Of a stretch of 64,000 nt of DNA, positions 23,632 to 34,894 are shown piece by piece. Position numbers and translations under genes: made by a program. This DNA comes from Paramecium pentaurelia (Eukaryota; Ciliophora; Oligohymenophorea; Peniculida; Parameciidae), in NCBI GenBank assembly GCA_905183005.1, contig CAJJDO010000028.1, positions 62,001 to 126,000 on the forward strand. The letters run 5' to 3'. The notes under the pieces are model-generated. The model was not told where the DNA came from and did no database searches. It saw only the letters and a list, made by a program, of their open reading frames with translations. The first letter of the stretch is position 1; every line of letters starts with the position of its first letter.

Positions 23632-24355
23632 TCACTATAAAAGTGTTATTTCAAGTGGAAATTTTGTTTTGTATATATGAAATAAATTCTCCTTCTTATT
23701 TTGAACATAATTCCAATAGTTATGTACGTTCTATATTGAGAACCTCAACTTTGCATTTCTATTGAGATATTAAAGCTATAATTATAATATATATTTTATA
23801 CATTCTTGCTATTCTAATCTCAATTATAGAATGTCATTAATTTATTATTTTGGTATTTAAATGATATGATGATACAATTATTTTAATGGATACATTTGAA
23901 TATTAAAATCTAGCTTAAGAGATTAAACATTTTATTTAAGAGCTAGATTTTCTATTTTTAATTGCTAAACTAATTGTATGACATTACTAAATTTAGTTAA
24001 TTATTAATATTGTTCTTTTATCCTCTAAAAATCTAAACAATTTTAATACTTTTAATGAATTATCTTGTTTTTATTACAATCTCTAATTTTCTAAAACTAA
24101 AAAATTAACTTGTTCTTTTAAATCTGTTATTTATTATTACAATTATTGAACATAAAATTTGTCATATTAAATAATAGATGATGGAATTTTTGTAATTTTA
24201 TTGGAATTACTCTTATTTTGACTAAAATGAGAAAGTATAGCTTCATAATTATATTGATTAATATTTTATCGTTTAGTATTAGACTTCGATGAGGTTGCTA
24301 AGTAATTAATATACAATATACAAGAAGGAATATAATAAGGTCTTGACTCTGTCAT
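23632..24355 (-). CDS. Coiled-coil protein of unknown function
   Basis: 232 aa, one 25-nt intron (GTATTAAAATTG...TTTTTAG). After a Ser/Asn-rich start (MTESRPYYIPSCILYINYL) most of the protein is heptad-like: LQQQITDLKEQVNFLVLENQ, then after the intron QYQQLTKFSNVIQLVQQLKI and IENLALKQNVQSLKLDF. Gln is very frequent. No catalytic or targeting motif was seen. An 11-nt perfect inverted repeat (23905-23915 with 23941-23951) lies in its coding sequence. Start 24353-24355 is the first ATG. Confidence 0.65.
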
Positions 24356-24657
24356 TTATTTACTTATTTATCTAAGTTTTATAAATTTTATTTCTAAATC
24401 AAATTATTTCTATAAAATGATATTATATGTATATCAATAAATCAGAATGTTTACATGAAAGATTTAAGTTTTTGTTTTTATCTTTTTCTGAAATACTCAG
24501 ATTATAAATGTGTTTCAGAAATTATAATTTATTATTAAGAAAGCCTTTACAATCTAATTTATAAAAGATTTCTAAAATAAAAACTGCTTAGTTCTTACTT
24601 TTTTTATTTATATTAATTTTAAGATTGCATCACAAATTGATAATTTTTATAGAATAA
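24356..24657. other. Divergent intergenic spacer
   Basis: About 300 bp of very AT-rich DNA between two head-to-head genes, so it must hold both promoters. No TATA-like element stands out from the background and no conserved motif was recognised. Confidence 0.5.
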
Positions 24658-26260
24658 ATGAATTAATTATAATTTTCTTAAGCATAATCACCAAGAGAGA
24701 GTAATTTTGATTTTGAAGATTTGCCTTAACTTTAGGAATAACAAATTAATGAAAGTAAATTAACTGCCTCAATATTTACAGATGTATATTACTTATTTAG
24801 ACTCTAGATAAAAATATTCGGGACTATTTATTTAATATTGTTAATACTATTTAATTCTTACATAGTGTTTGATTTAACTTATAAGATATCCCTATTGTAT
24901 GTTACAATTTTACATTTTCTTTAGGTAGTACGATTAGCAATTAATAATTATAAGTATCACAGTTTATTTATATAAGTAATATCTTGAATGATCATAATTG
25001 TTGTCTTGAATTATTTTGGGGAATCTTATCAATATCTTATTATGTAATAATACAAATTATCTTAGGGTTGTTTTTTTTATTTTATAGATCACTTTAATTT
25101 TCCAATACAATATCCTACAATAATGTATTTTGTATTTACTTTATCATGGATTGCCTTTCTATTACATGCTTATAGGTAAAACAAACAAGAAACAAATATC
25201 ATTTCACTTGTAAATGAATAATAGCATATATTATAGTTTACTGTATTTTGTAAATTACTTTTGACTGCCTAATTAATGTTAATAAATTTTCGTTAAATTA
25301 ATTGGCTTTAATGGGATTGGATATACATATTTTCTATTCTTTGGGCATTCCTAATGTTTGCAATAATTCTTCAATTTATTTTTATCATTGATTTTATAAT
25401 GAAAGTAATCACTACAATATAAGAAACAAATATATTGAAAAAATAAGCATTAAATTAATAAAGTAGCTTAGTTAAATAAATAAATAGTTATATGTTCATT
25501 TTGGATTAATCTTTTAATTCTTTCTATTTCTGGATTATTAACATTTACTATTGTGAGTTATTCTATATTATTAAGCACAGGAAAAAAACCCTTTAATTTT
25601 ATACCAATAATAATATGTATTGTTTATAGTCTAGTTATTACTGCTTATACATGTTATTTTAAAAGAACTTTAAAGTAATTATTATGATATTAACATTAGT
25701 TAATTCTTAATGACATTTTAAAGAGAGGAAGAGAATTAAAATGATAATAATTAATTTAGTTCTCCTAGTTCAAAGAGGAGAAGTATTTTTACTAGAGACA
25801 AAAATAAAATTAACATCAAATTACCATAATTCTTAGTATTAAAGTTAGTAATATAAGATAAAATTGTCATAAACATATTTTCAACCTTAATTGATTGGAT
25901 AACAATATTAGTCTTAAAAATAGATATAATCATTATCTGAGATTAAATAAGAAAAGAGAAATAAGACAGATATAGAGTAACCTAAATAAAGCAATTAGAA
26001 TTCCTTAACTGAATTGAAAGTTGAAAAAGATTAAAATTGTTTTAATTGTTATTAGAATGAAAGTTGTGCTGTTTATATGCCATGTGGTCATGGTGGTTTA
26101 TGCATTAAATGTGCAACTGAGTGGTTTGCAGAAAAATAAGAATGTTTAATTTGTCGAAAAGTACTTTATTACATAACATATTTAGCCAGTTGAATAAGTA
26201 GTTAAAGTCATTGAATCAAACTCAAATACATTTTAAATTGTTGATGTAATTGCCTTTTGA
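24658..26260 (+). CDS. Multi-pass membrane RING-finger protein (probable E3 ubiquitin ligase)
   Basis: 478 aa with seven introns (24, 23, 22, 25, 25, 22, 25 nt), among the most fragmented genes here. The N-terminal part has at least five hydrophobic segments: TIYLILLILFNSYIVF, TIMYFVFTLSWIAFLLHAY, IYIFSILWAFLMFAIILQF, LLILSISGLLTFTIVSYSIL and PIIICIVYSLVITAY. A charged Gln-rich linker follows, then a C-terminal RING of the C3HC4 kind: CFNCYQNESC, PCGHGGLCIKCATEW, CLICRK. GHGGLC is typical of membrane E3s that hold the RING in the cytosol. The gene ends QIVDVIAF. The substrate is unknown. Confidence 0.82.
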
Positions 26261-26699
26261 AAAATTCTTTGTGTTTTTGTGATATATAATCTATAATTCA
26301 TCCTTTATTAAATAATATACTCCAATTTAAATTGTTTCTTAATATTAACTAAATTTATGATATATTACTTTTATATTAGAAGCTCAATAATTATAATCAT
26401 ATTTGGATCTTAATTAGTAATAATTATTTGAACTGATTTTTACACTGAAATTTGTAATTACCTTTATTATTCCAAATCATTCATATATAAAAAATAATAT
26501 AAATATTTTTTAAAATTAACTATTATTAACGAAGAAAAGTGTTTTATTATTAACACTAATTCAAATTATTAATCATGATCGATATTATATAGTATTACGC
26601 AATAAATATGATGATTTTATGAATAATAGTGTATTTATCTTAAGGATGAAAATCTAAGATTAATGAATGCTTAATATTATAATTTATATCTAAATTTTA
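26261..26699. other. AT-rich spacer
   Basis: 440 bp between two same-strand genes. Only short random ORFs; no RNA gene or repeat seen. Confidence 0.5.
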
Positions 26700-27018
26700 A
26701 TGCCAATTTAAAAAAGAGACTATTAAAAAGTTTAGAAGAGTAAAAGAGAAGCATTGATATTCTTAGTTTTTCAAAAGGGTTACAAAATCAAAGAAGTAAT
26801 TTATTTCTTTATTTTAGGCATCCAATAATCTTGAAATTAAATATGCAGTAGCTAAGACAATTGTAATTGCTTATAGGAAAAAATTTATTTTAGTAAAGAG
26901 AGAGATATAGTCAACCAAAAATTGTTAATTTAAACTTAGGGAAAATCAAACATCAGTTCATTAAATAATAACTAAAATTGGAGGAGAATGTGTTAATGAA
27001 AATTAAAACCTAGTTTGA
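26700..27018 (+). CDS. Tiny helix-turn-helix protein
   Basis: 98 aa, one 22-nt intron (GTAATTTA...TTTTAG). Residues 14-55 read REALIFLVFQKGYKIKEASN followed by LEIKYAVAKTIVIAYRKK. The pattern of helix, K-G-x-x-I-K-E-A turn, then Y-x-x-A-K-T-I recognition helix matches homeodomain-like HTH units (Psq/transposase type) that are common in ciliates. The remaining 40 residues are Lys/Gln-rich. It could be a small DNA-binding regulator or a remnant of a transposase N-terminus; no catalytic domain is near. A competing frame without the intron is open too, but lacks any domain. Confidence 0.62.
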
Positions 27019-27406
27019 TAACTTAATTTTTATTTTTCCTCAAGAGAAGGCAATTGTATTTTCAAAATTAAATAAAAAAACACTTCGCTGAATTATTCAA
27101 AGAAATACTTTTTTTATAAACTTTAAAATTCACTAAATTATACCTATATTTAGAATATATTATATCTATGTTTCTTTTTATAATGAGAATCATAATTTTT
27201 ATATTGTTTTTGAATATTATAGCTACATCTATAAATAAATAGAAAAAAATTGAGGAAAATAACACAAAATAAATCTTGAAAATTTTTATTAAAAAAATTA
27301 AATGTATAATCTATATAATATAGAGATTTAAAAGGATGCAATTAAATATATTTCTTTTTCTTTAATTCTATAAAAAAATCGTTTAAAATAAAAAGAACGA
27401 GAATAA
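27019..27406. other. AT-rich convergent spacer
   Basis: 390 bp between the ends of two converging genes. Open stretches on the minus strand are low-complexity Ile/Lys/Asn and look random. Confidence 0.5.
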
Positions 27407-29478
27407 TCAATATTTTAATTCACCAAAAATATAATGTAGTTCCTAGTTTTATCCATTAGGAAACTTTAATATCCCTATCCCATGTCTCACACCATGAAAC
27501 CATGATCCAACATAGATTTTACCATCATTAAATTTATAGGTTCCTTCTCCATGACATGTATCCTTATAAAATCTAAGAGTTTATAATTTTAATTCTTTAC
27601 TATCCAATATGATGATCTCCATTATTATTAATGAATGTGCCTTATCCATGTTTTTAACCATTTCTCATATATCCTATATATTAAGAACCATCACTCCAAG
27701 TGTAAGTTCCTTTACCAATAATTTCATTTGATTCAAATTATCCTTCATAATATGAACCATCTTTAAAAAGTAATTTTCCTTCTCCATTTCTTAAACAATT
27801 TAAAAAATATCCTTCATAATATTAACCATGAGGCAATATTTATTTTCCATAACCATCCAAAGTTTAACCATTCCAAAATCCTTCTAAAATACTACCATCC
27901 GAATAAGTCATTTTACCTATTCCATTTTGCTTATCACAAATCCAATGTCCTTCATAAATATCACCATTTCCATAGACTTATCTACCATATCCATGTCTCT
28001 TGTCATTCTACCAATAACCATCATAAATAGAACCATCGAAAGAAAATAATTTTCCTTATCCAGATCTTTCTTCTCTAAATGTTTCACCGACATATATTTA
28101 ACCATTTTTTTAAATAAAAGTTAGATTATATCTACTAATCAGTTATTTTTCACTAATTCTTGGTAAAGACAAAGTACTATCAGATGCTTTCAAAGGAGAT
28201 TCATCTGTTTTATCCGTTGAAATCTATTTAATATTTTCACTATAAATTCTATAAAATTAAACAAGAATATACAATTAATGATTAGATTTAAAGGCTTCTA
28301 TTATATCTGTATCCTATAATTAATCTAACCATCTTTTCCTCTTTCCTTCAAACCATTCTCCAAATTTATAGTCTCCATTTAATGTATACATAATTCCTAT
28401 TCCATGTTATTTTCCTTATATCCAATTTCCTATATATTTCTTGCCATCTTGCCAACAAAACATACCAAACCCTTATTTCAAATCTTAATCATAAGATCCT
28501 TCATAAATTCTTCCATCAGGCCAAGTAGTTTTTCCATTTCCTTACATTTTATTTTTATACCATCCTCCAACATATGTTCTACCATCAGACCAACGATATT
28601 CCCCATAACCTTAAATTTCATCATTAACAAATTCTCCTTCATAAATTGAATTATCATTAAATTTCAATATTCCTTTACCATCTTTTAATCCTTTTGAAAA
28701 TTCTCCAATATAATTAGCTGTCTCTTTCCATTATTCTATCCCAAAATAATGTTTGAAATTATGTAGCCAATATCCCCTATAAATTGCCCCCTCAAAATAT
28801 TAATACTCTCCATAACCTGTTGCTTCATCATTTTTCCAATGCCCAATATACACATCCCCATTAATAAAATACTTAATACCATATCCATTATATTTTCCTT
28901 TCTTCCATTACCCTTCATACTTTTGACCTTGTTATATTTTATAAATTCATACCACACTAATCAACTTAAACTCCCCAACCATCTTATATATTGTCAATTA
29001 ATTAACCTCTATATGAAGATCCTAAATGGTATTTTAAATTAGTACCATTATCAAAGATGATAGTATCTGTTTCTTTATATTTTTTATATATTTCTTGTTC
29101 AATCTTTTGTGTCATCATTTATGAGTCAAATGTTGGCAGAATAATTTACATCCCTGTTGTCATCAACTAATTTTATTCCCAATATCCTTCATAAATTTAG
29201 TCATCAATGGTTATGTACTTTCCATAACCATCCATCTAATTATTATTCCAATTTCCTTCAAATATATCCCCTAAATGAATGATAAAATTATACCATTAGG
29301 AAATATTGCTTTTCCATAGCCATTCTTTACTTAATTATTGAATAATTATCCTTGATACAGCATATCTAGGTATATGATCTATGTATTTACTATTTTCAAG
29401 GAATTTGTAGGAATACTCATTTTTGTTTATTTCTGTAAAATGGGTGAAGCTTTTGGTATCATTTAAAATTAGAGCCAT
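27407..29478 (-). CDS. Large MORN-repeat protein
   Basis: 656 aa with four introns (25, 23, 25, 28 nt). It contains about 20 MORN units of the form Y-x-G-x-W/F ... G-x-G-x; clear ones are YEGQWKKGKYNGYGIKYF, YIGHWKNDEATGYGEYQYF, YEGEFVNDEIQGYGEYRW, YVGGWYKNKMQGNGKTTW and YEGHWICDKQNGIGKMTY. They lie in two blocks separated by a non-repeat linker near residues 370-430 (KASDSTLSLPRISEKQLI). MORN arrays bind lipids and act as membrane-cytoskeleton linkers. There is no kinase or phosphatase domain and no myristoylation signal, unlike the two smaller MORN genes. The start MALILNDTKSFTHF is the first ATG. Confidence 0.88.
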
Positions 29479-29685
29479 AATTTTATATTAATATTATGAG
29501 GGTAGAAAAATCTATTTTACAATTTTTATAATCAATCTTAATAACTTGCAAGTTTTAGGTCAAATAATAGTTAATTTATTCTAATACAAGTTATAATGAA
29601 AAATCAATTAAATAATAAACATTATTTTCTTACTCATCAAAATAATGATAATGTGATAAATTAATTATATAATAAATTAATTAAA

Positions 29686-30999
29686 ATGATGTCTAAATGC
29701 AAGTCCTGTTAGGATGAAGGATTTTTGACTTGTCCTTTATGTTAAAAAATAACTTATTGTTCCAAAAAATGCAGAGATTATGATTGGTAATTGTATAAAT
29801 CCTAATAAAGAGGGCTATTTCTCATAAATTTGATTGTAAATCATAGCTTCCTAAAAGAAGTGTTTCTGAATTTGAAATTGTTAATTAAGGGTCATTAGGG
29901 AGAGGAAGTTTTGGATGTGTAAAATTAGCTCGTGATAGATAAACTGGTTTGCTATATGCAATGAAGATTGTAATTATTAAAGTAATGTAGATTGAAAAAT
30001 AAGGTGTTTCAATTGAAAATTTAAAGAGAGAAATAAGAATATAGAAAAAGCTTTAACATCCTCATGTTATTTAATTATTTGAATTTTTTGAAGATGATTA
30101 AAATGTTTATTTGATCTTAGAATATGCAGGTATTTTAATCATTTTTAATATAGAAAATGGATCCTTATTTGGTTATTTAAGGAAAAGGAAAATTTTAAAT
30201 GAAAATGAATCCTTTGTTTATTTTTTTTAAACTTGTTTGGGAATAGATTATCTACATAAGAAATAAATCATACATCGAGATTTAAAACCAGAAAATTTAT
30301 TACTTGATAAAGATGGTAATATCAAAATTTGTGATTTTGGATGGTCAGCTGAAATAATGATTACACAAACTAGAAATACGTTTTGTGGTACCATTGATTA
30401 TATGACTCCTGAAATGTTAGAAGATAAACCTCATGATTAAACATTAGATATGTGGTGTTTAGGTGTATTATTATATGAATTGATACATGGAACAGCTCCA
30501 TTTAAAGGTCGAAATGATTTTGAGAAATGTTAAAACATTTTAAAATAAGAAAATTTTGAAATACTTGCTAGTGATTAGGTAATCTTGCTTTTACTATTAA
30601 TATTAGGCTAAAGACCTTATTTTAGGATTAATGAAAAGAGACTCTAAATAAAGACTTACAATGGATTAAGTATTTTCTCATCCTTGGATGTTGAAGATGG
30701 CTAAAGAATATAATGTGGAAATAAAAGAATATATATTTGAAGAGAAAAAGAATTTAGATGAATTAAGTAGCAGTTTAAGACTTGATACAAAATTTTCAAA
30801 TAGAAATACTACAACAACAAGATTGTCAGGATCAAATTTTAAGAAAGAATGCAATTCTATAGCTTTCTCTATGTATTCTGAAGATATGCAACCTCCAATT
30901 TAAAATAGAATTACAAGAAGAACAGATCATTCTGGAAAAAAAGAAGGAGGATTCTTTGAAACTCTATTTTAGAATTTTGGTTGCACTAGACGTAATTGA
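29686..30999 (+). CDS. Aurora-like Ser/Thr kinase with N-terminal MYND zinc finger
   Basis: 404 aa with four introns (26, 21, 24, 28 nt). Residues 4-42 form a complete MYND finger: CKSC, CPLC, YCSKKC, then H and C in ISHKFDC, with canonical spacing. The kinase domain (about 58-320) has LGRGSFGCVKLA, AMKI, HRDLKPENLL and the activation-loop start DFGWSAE; DFGW is a hallmark of Aurora kinases. The segment RNTFCGTIDYMTPEML matches the Aurora activation Thr and P+1 loop. The C-terminal 85 residues are Ser/Arg-rich. Aurora kinases control spindle and chromosome behaviour; the MYND finger would add a protein-binding module. The MYND-kinase joint is crossed by an intron whose acceptor is AAAGAG. Start is the first of two adjacent ATGs. 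Confidence 0.85.
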
Positions 31000-31100
31000 T
31001 TTATAGATTATTTTTTTGAAAATTGATATATTTTTCACTTTATTTACTTTAAATATTATAATTTTATATATTTAATATTGGATTTATTGGAATATTCGTT

Positions 31101-31520
31101 ATGATAGATTAAGAAAGAATATCCCTTGATTAAATTTATGGATGTAATTTCAAAAGGGTACCATTACTTTATGAAGAAATGGAAGGAACTAATCCATTTT
31201 AAATAAATGAGGCTGATGAAGATTTAGATTCAGATAAATAAATACTTGAATAACCTAAGCAAATATCACCAACTTTAAAAAAAGCTTAATTGAAACCATT
31301 AATAAAGACAAGGCAGAGATAATAGACTTTTCATAAATCACCTATAAATATGAGTTAATTTGAGAAGCATATTGGATTTCGAAATTCTTTTTATATGAAT
31401 AATAACAAAATCAATTAAGCTTCAAGATAAAGAGTTAAATAAGTGAAAAATCAAGAAATTGGAATGTTTACTAAATATGCTTAAAGGTTTTAGCTTCAAA
31501 AGTTATAAATTTGGAATTGA
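31101..31520 (+). CDS. Small unknown protein
   Basis: 139 aa, no intron. Acidic start (YEEMEGTNPFQINEADEDLD), then a basic Lys/Arg/Gln-rich stretch (LKPLIKTRQRQQTFHKSP), likely disordered. No domain recognised. It lies 100 bp downstream of the MYND-kinase gene on the same strand. Confidence 0.6.
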
Positions 31521-31729
31521 ATTAAATCTAGATTAATAATTTGAATCGACATCTAATTTTGCTATTTATTTATTTAATATTAATTTCTAAATTTCATATC
31601 AAATAAAAATATTAATAATTTTGATTGTGAATACTTCTCAAATTTATACTATATTTATTATGAGAAATTATTACAAATATATAATGATCAATTTATTGAA
31701 GAATCTTATAAAATAAAATATAAAAAATA

Positions 31730-32182
31730 ATGAATGATGAAATATTTATCAAATAGCCAATATATGATGAGAAAAATGATTACTCAGAAAAGTATAAGCA
31801 TATTTTTAATTAGATAATCCTAATTTGGATAAAATGATGAATCATTAGAACATCTAGTCAATTCCTTAATCTAAAATTAATAACATGATGACCATTATCA
31901 ATTTAAATCATAAATTGTTAAAAGAAACATTAATGATTAAAGGTATTTAATGAACTGTATATGCTATTCCAATTTAGATTCACATTTCAAGAGGATAAAC
32001 TAATCTTAGAATTAGTATAGTAAGTGGGACCTAACTTTAATAAAATAGTCAAATCCTTTCCTGGAAAAACAATGAATATGATAAAAAATAGATATTATAA
32101 AAGATTGCGCTACATAAAAGAGGACCTTCAAAATGGTTAAGAATAAAGAAAGAAACAATCTAAACATAAAAAATTTAATTGA
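31730..32182 (+). CDS. Single-repeat Myb/SANT protein
   Basis: 131 aa with introns of 22 and 35 nt. The C-terminal half holds one Myb/SANT repeat: FTFQEDKLILELVQQVG, PNFNKIVKSFPGKTMNMIKN, RYYKRLRY, with the three-helix spacing and bulky hydrophobic residues at the helix cores (F in place of the first W). A basic tail follows (RKKQSKHKKFN). Short single-Myb proteins of this kind occur in several ciliate gene families and probably bind DNA. The N-terminal 60 residues are Gln/Asp-rich without a domain. Confidence 0.72.
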
Positions 32183-33355
32183 AATTTATCATTATAGACT
32201 AAACTAGCCACTTTAATGTTGCTATTTAATTACTTCAATAATAATTTTATATTCTTATATTTCTTATATGCTTTAAGTATCAAATGAAAAATTTTTTAAT
32301 ATATAAAATTTTTAAGATACGCTTCATTTCCTAAAGATTAATGCTGAAACCAACTTAAAATAAATTTTAACTTGAAATTTATTAAATTGTTTTAGAAATA
32401 CTAATATTAATCAGAAAAGTAAATTTTAAAGACTATGAAGTATTTTCATAAGAATTTCTGAGCAAAAAGTAAAATTAAACATGAAAAGTGCTTATAAAAA
32501 TAAAATGAAATCATTAATGTAAAACAAATAAATTATATATATATTAAAAAAATGAAAAAAAAGAATTAAATTTATTTAACATATTTATATTCTATAAATC
32601 TTAATAATATTGAGGATCAATTAAAAATCTTTTATAAATTAACAAAATTGTTTTTTATCCATATGAATTAGAATTTGATAAATTATATGAAACGTGTTAG
32701 GTTAATTTAAAAATATTTACACTTTAATTAAAGATAACAATAAGAAAATATATTTTGATAAAGAATTCGACATTAAAATTAATTAATTAACAATATTTGC
32801 AAAATAAATATCAGAAAAGTAAATTTTACATTTTATTTTCAACAGAAATTATAGTTGCATCAATATTAAGTTTAATTTAATATTTTTTTGCCTAATTAAA
32901 TATCTAAAGTTACTATTATTAGCAATAAGGTTTCAAAAACAATTAGATGTAATTCTAATGATAAGATTAGTGAGGTTGATTACTTTTGAAATTTTTTTTC
33001 ATTGGAATAATAATTATTCTAGATTTATGATTGTCTAAGAGAGATAACTCATAACTCATTTTAATAAAATTTAGTGAGAGACCTATTTTTTGTGTATTTC
33101 AAAGATTAAATAGTATATACTAAGTGTAGAAGTTTAGCCAAAAACTATATGAACATAAATGTAGACAAAAAATATTAATTAATTAATAGAATATTAGTCA
33201 TAGCTTTAAAAATGGGTTCTAAACTTCTTAGATATAATAAAATAATAAAAATATAATTATTAATAGAAAAAGTATTTAGATATTAAAAAAAAATATTTAG
33301 TATATATTATTAATTAAATGGCTTATATGGAAATTTAATTTATAATAATTCATCT
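32183..33355. other. Longest gene-free AT-rich spacer in this part
   Basis: 1.17 kb without a supportable gene. One 19-nt sequence (atcagaaaagtaaatttta) occurs twice, at 32410-32428 and 32810-32828, 400 bp apart. No tRNA-like fold, open domain-bearing frame or transposon feature was seen. Confidence 0.5.
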
Positions 33356-34666
33356 ATGAAATTATTCTGTTTTTATATTGTTGCTTACATCCAAGCTTTC
33401 AATTTACACTTTGCATCTGATCCAAAAGCTCTTTGTCTAGATGGATCGCCAGCAGTATTATTTTAATAGATATATAATTAGTCCTATTATAAAGCTGAAG
33501 GATATGGGACTGGGGCAAAATAATATATTCTGCATTTCTAAGGAGGAGCGTATTTATATATTAATAAATATTTTAGAAGGATAGATGGATCAACTTAAGA
33601 TTAATTGATTCAATCAGCATATTTAAGGTTCATTTTGAAAATATTAATAGATCTAAAACATAGTTGGGAAGCTCCAAAGATTTGAATAAATAGATGTTGT
33701 TTAATGGAATGTTTTCTAGATCATAAAATAAAAATCCATATTATTATAATTGGAACTTAATTCACTTTAATTATTGTGATGGATCTTGTAATAATTTATA
33801 ATATATTTCAAGTACACTAAGGATATAAATCTGATCCTATTGAATATTTAGGAACATAATTGTATTTTAGAGGTGACGTAATTGTGAAGTCATTTATTTC
33901 AGACTTGTTTCAAGAACTCTCTACAGCTGATACAGTAATTGTATCTGGTTGTTCTGCTGGTGGAAATGCAGCTTATTTTTGGATTGAATATATCAGAGCA
34001 TTATTACCATAAAATGTAACAGTTTATGGAGTTCCAGATTCAGGAATGGCATTAAACTTATTAGCTATAGATGGAACAGATTATCCAACTGAATCACTTA
34101 TTTAATTAATTGATTTAGTAAATATTGAAGTTACACATCCAAATAAATAATGTGTTGAGAAGTACTCAAAAGAAAGTTGGAAATGCTATTATGCTTAATA
34201 TTTATTTGAATTTATTAAAACCCCTTTATTTATTATCTAATCTATGTACGATTATTTTAGTCTGACTGTAAGATTTAAAATAGATTGTGCAAAAAACTAT
34301 ACATTAACTAATTGTTCTAAAGAAGAATTAGATTTTGCATAAAACTTATACAAATAAAATTATGAAATCCTAAGTTAAAGAAAAAAGGATTATCCTGAAA
34401 CAGGTGCATTTGCTCCAAGTTGTTTAGAGCATTGCTTTTTATTAAGAGATTATTATGATTCTTCTGATTGGGAAGTTCCTGGAGATTCAGGAAATACTAT
34501 CTAGGTAGCTCTAAATAATTGGTTAAATTCTAAAACAAATCCAGAAGATAATTTTTATGTTGATAAGGTAGAATGGCCAGATAATAAAAAATGTTCCAAT
34601 AGTGATTACAATAATTATTCCCCTCTATATGTTTTGAGTATTCTATTGATATCACATATTATTTGA
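33356..34666 (+). CDS. Secreted Notum/pectin-acetylesterase-like hydrolase
   Basis: 411 aa with introns of 27, 23 and 25 nt. An N-terminal signal peptide is clear (MKLFCFYIVAYIQAFN). The alpha/beta hydrolase core shows YILHFQGGA (oxyanion), SKTQLGSSKDLN, WNLIHFNYCDGS, then nucleophile Ser in VSGCSAGGNAAYFW, Asp candidate in QSMYDYFSL and His candidate in SCLEHCFLL, all in the order of the pectin-acetylesterase/Notum family. Several Cys are positioned for disulphides. In animals Notum removes palmitoleate from Wnt; in plants and bacteria relatives deacetylate pectin. In a ciliate a digestive or surface esterase is more likely (inference). It converges with the kinase gene downstream. Confidence 0.85.
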
Positions 34667-34894
34667 ATAATTTTATTATTTAATTCATTGATAAAATTAT
34701 AATTGAACTTATGACTTAAATCTTATTTAGAATAAAGAATGTGAAAAATATATAAATTAAATTAAATAAGAATTTATAATTATAGATGAGATGAATGAAT
34801 TTAGACATTTAAATATATAATATTGTAATTGGGATATCATAATTTCTAAAGTTATCTCCATTTATTTGTTATGCGATCTAATATTTTTCTATAA

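Noticed and set aside
27068..27341. Overlapping minus-strand hydrophobic ORFs
   Set aside because: AT-rich spacer translated by chance; no start context or family.
28404..29042. Plus-strand ORFs opposite the large MORN gene
   Set aside because: Antisense shadows of MORN repeats.
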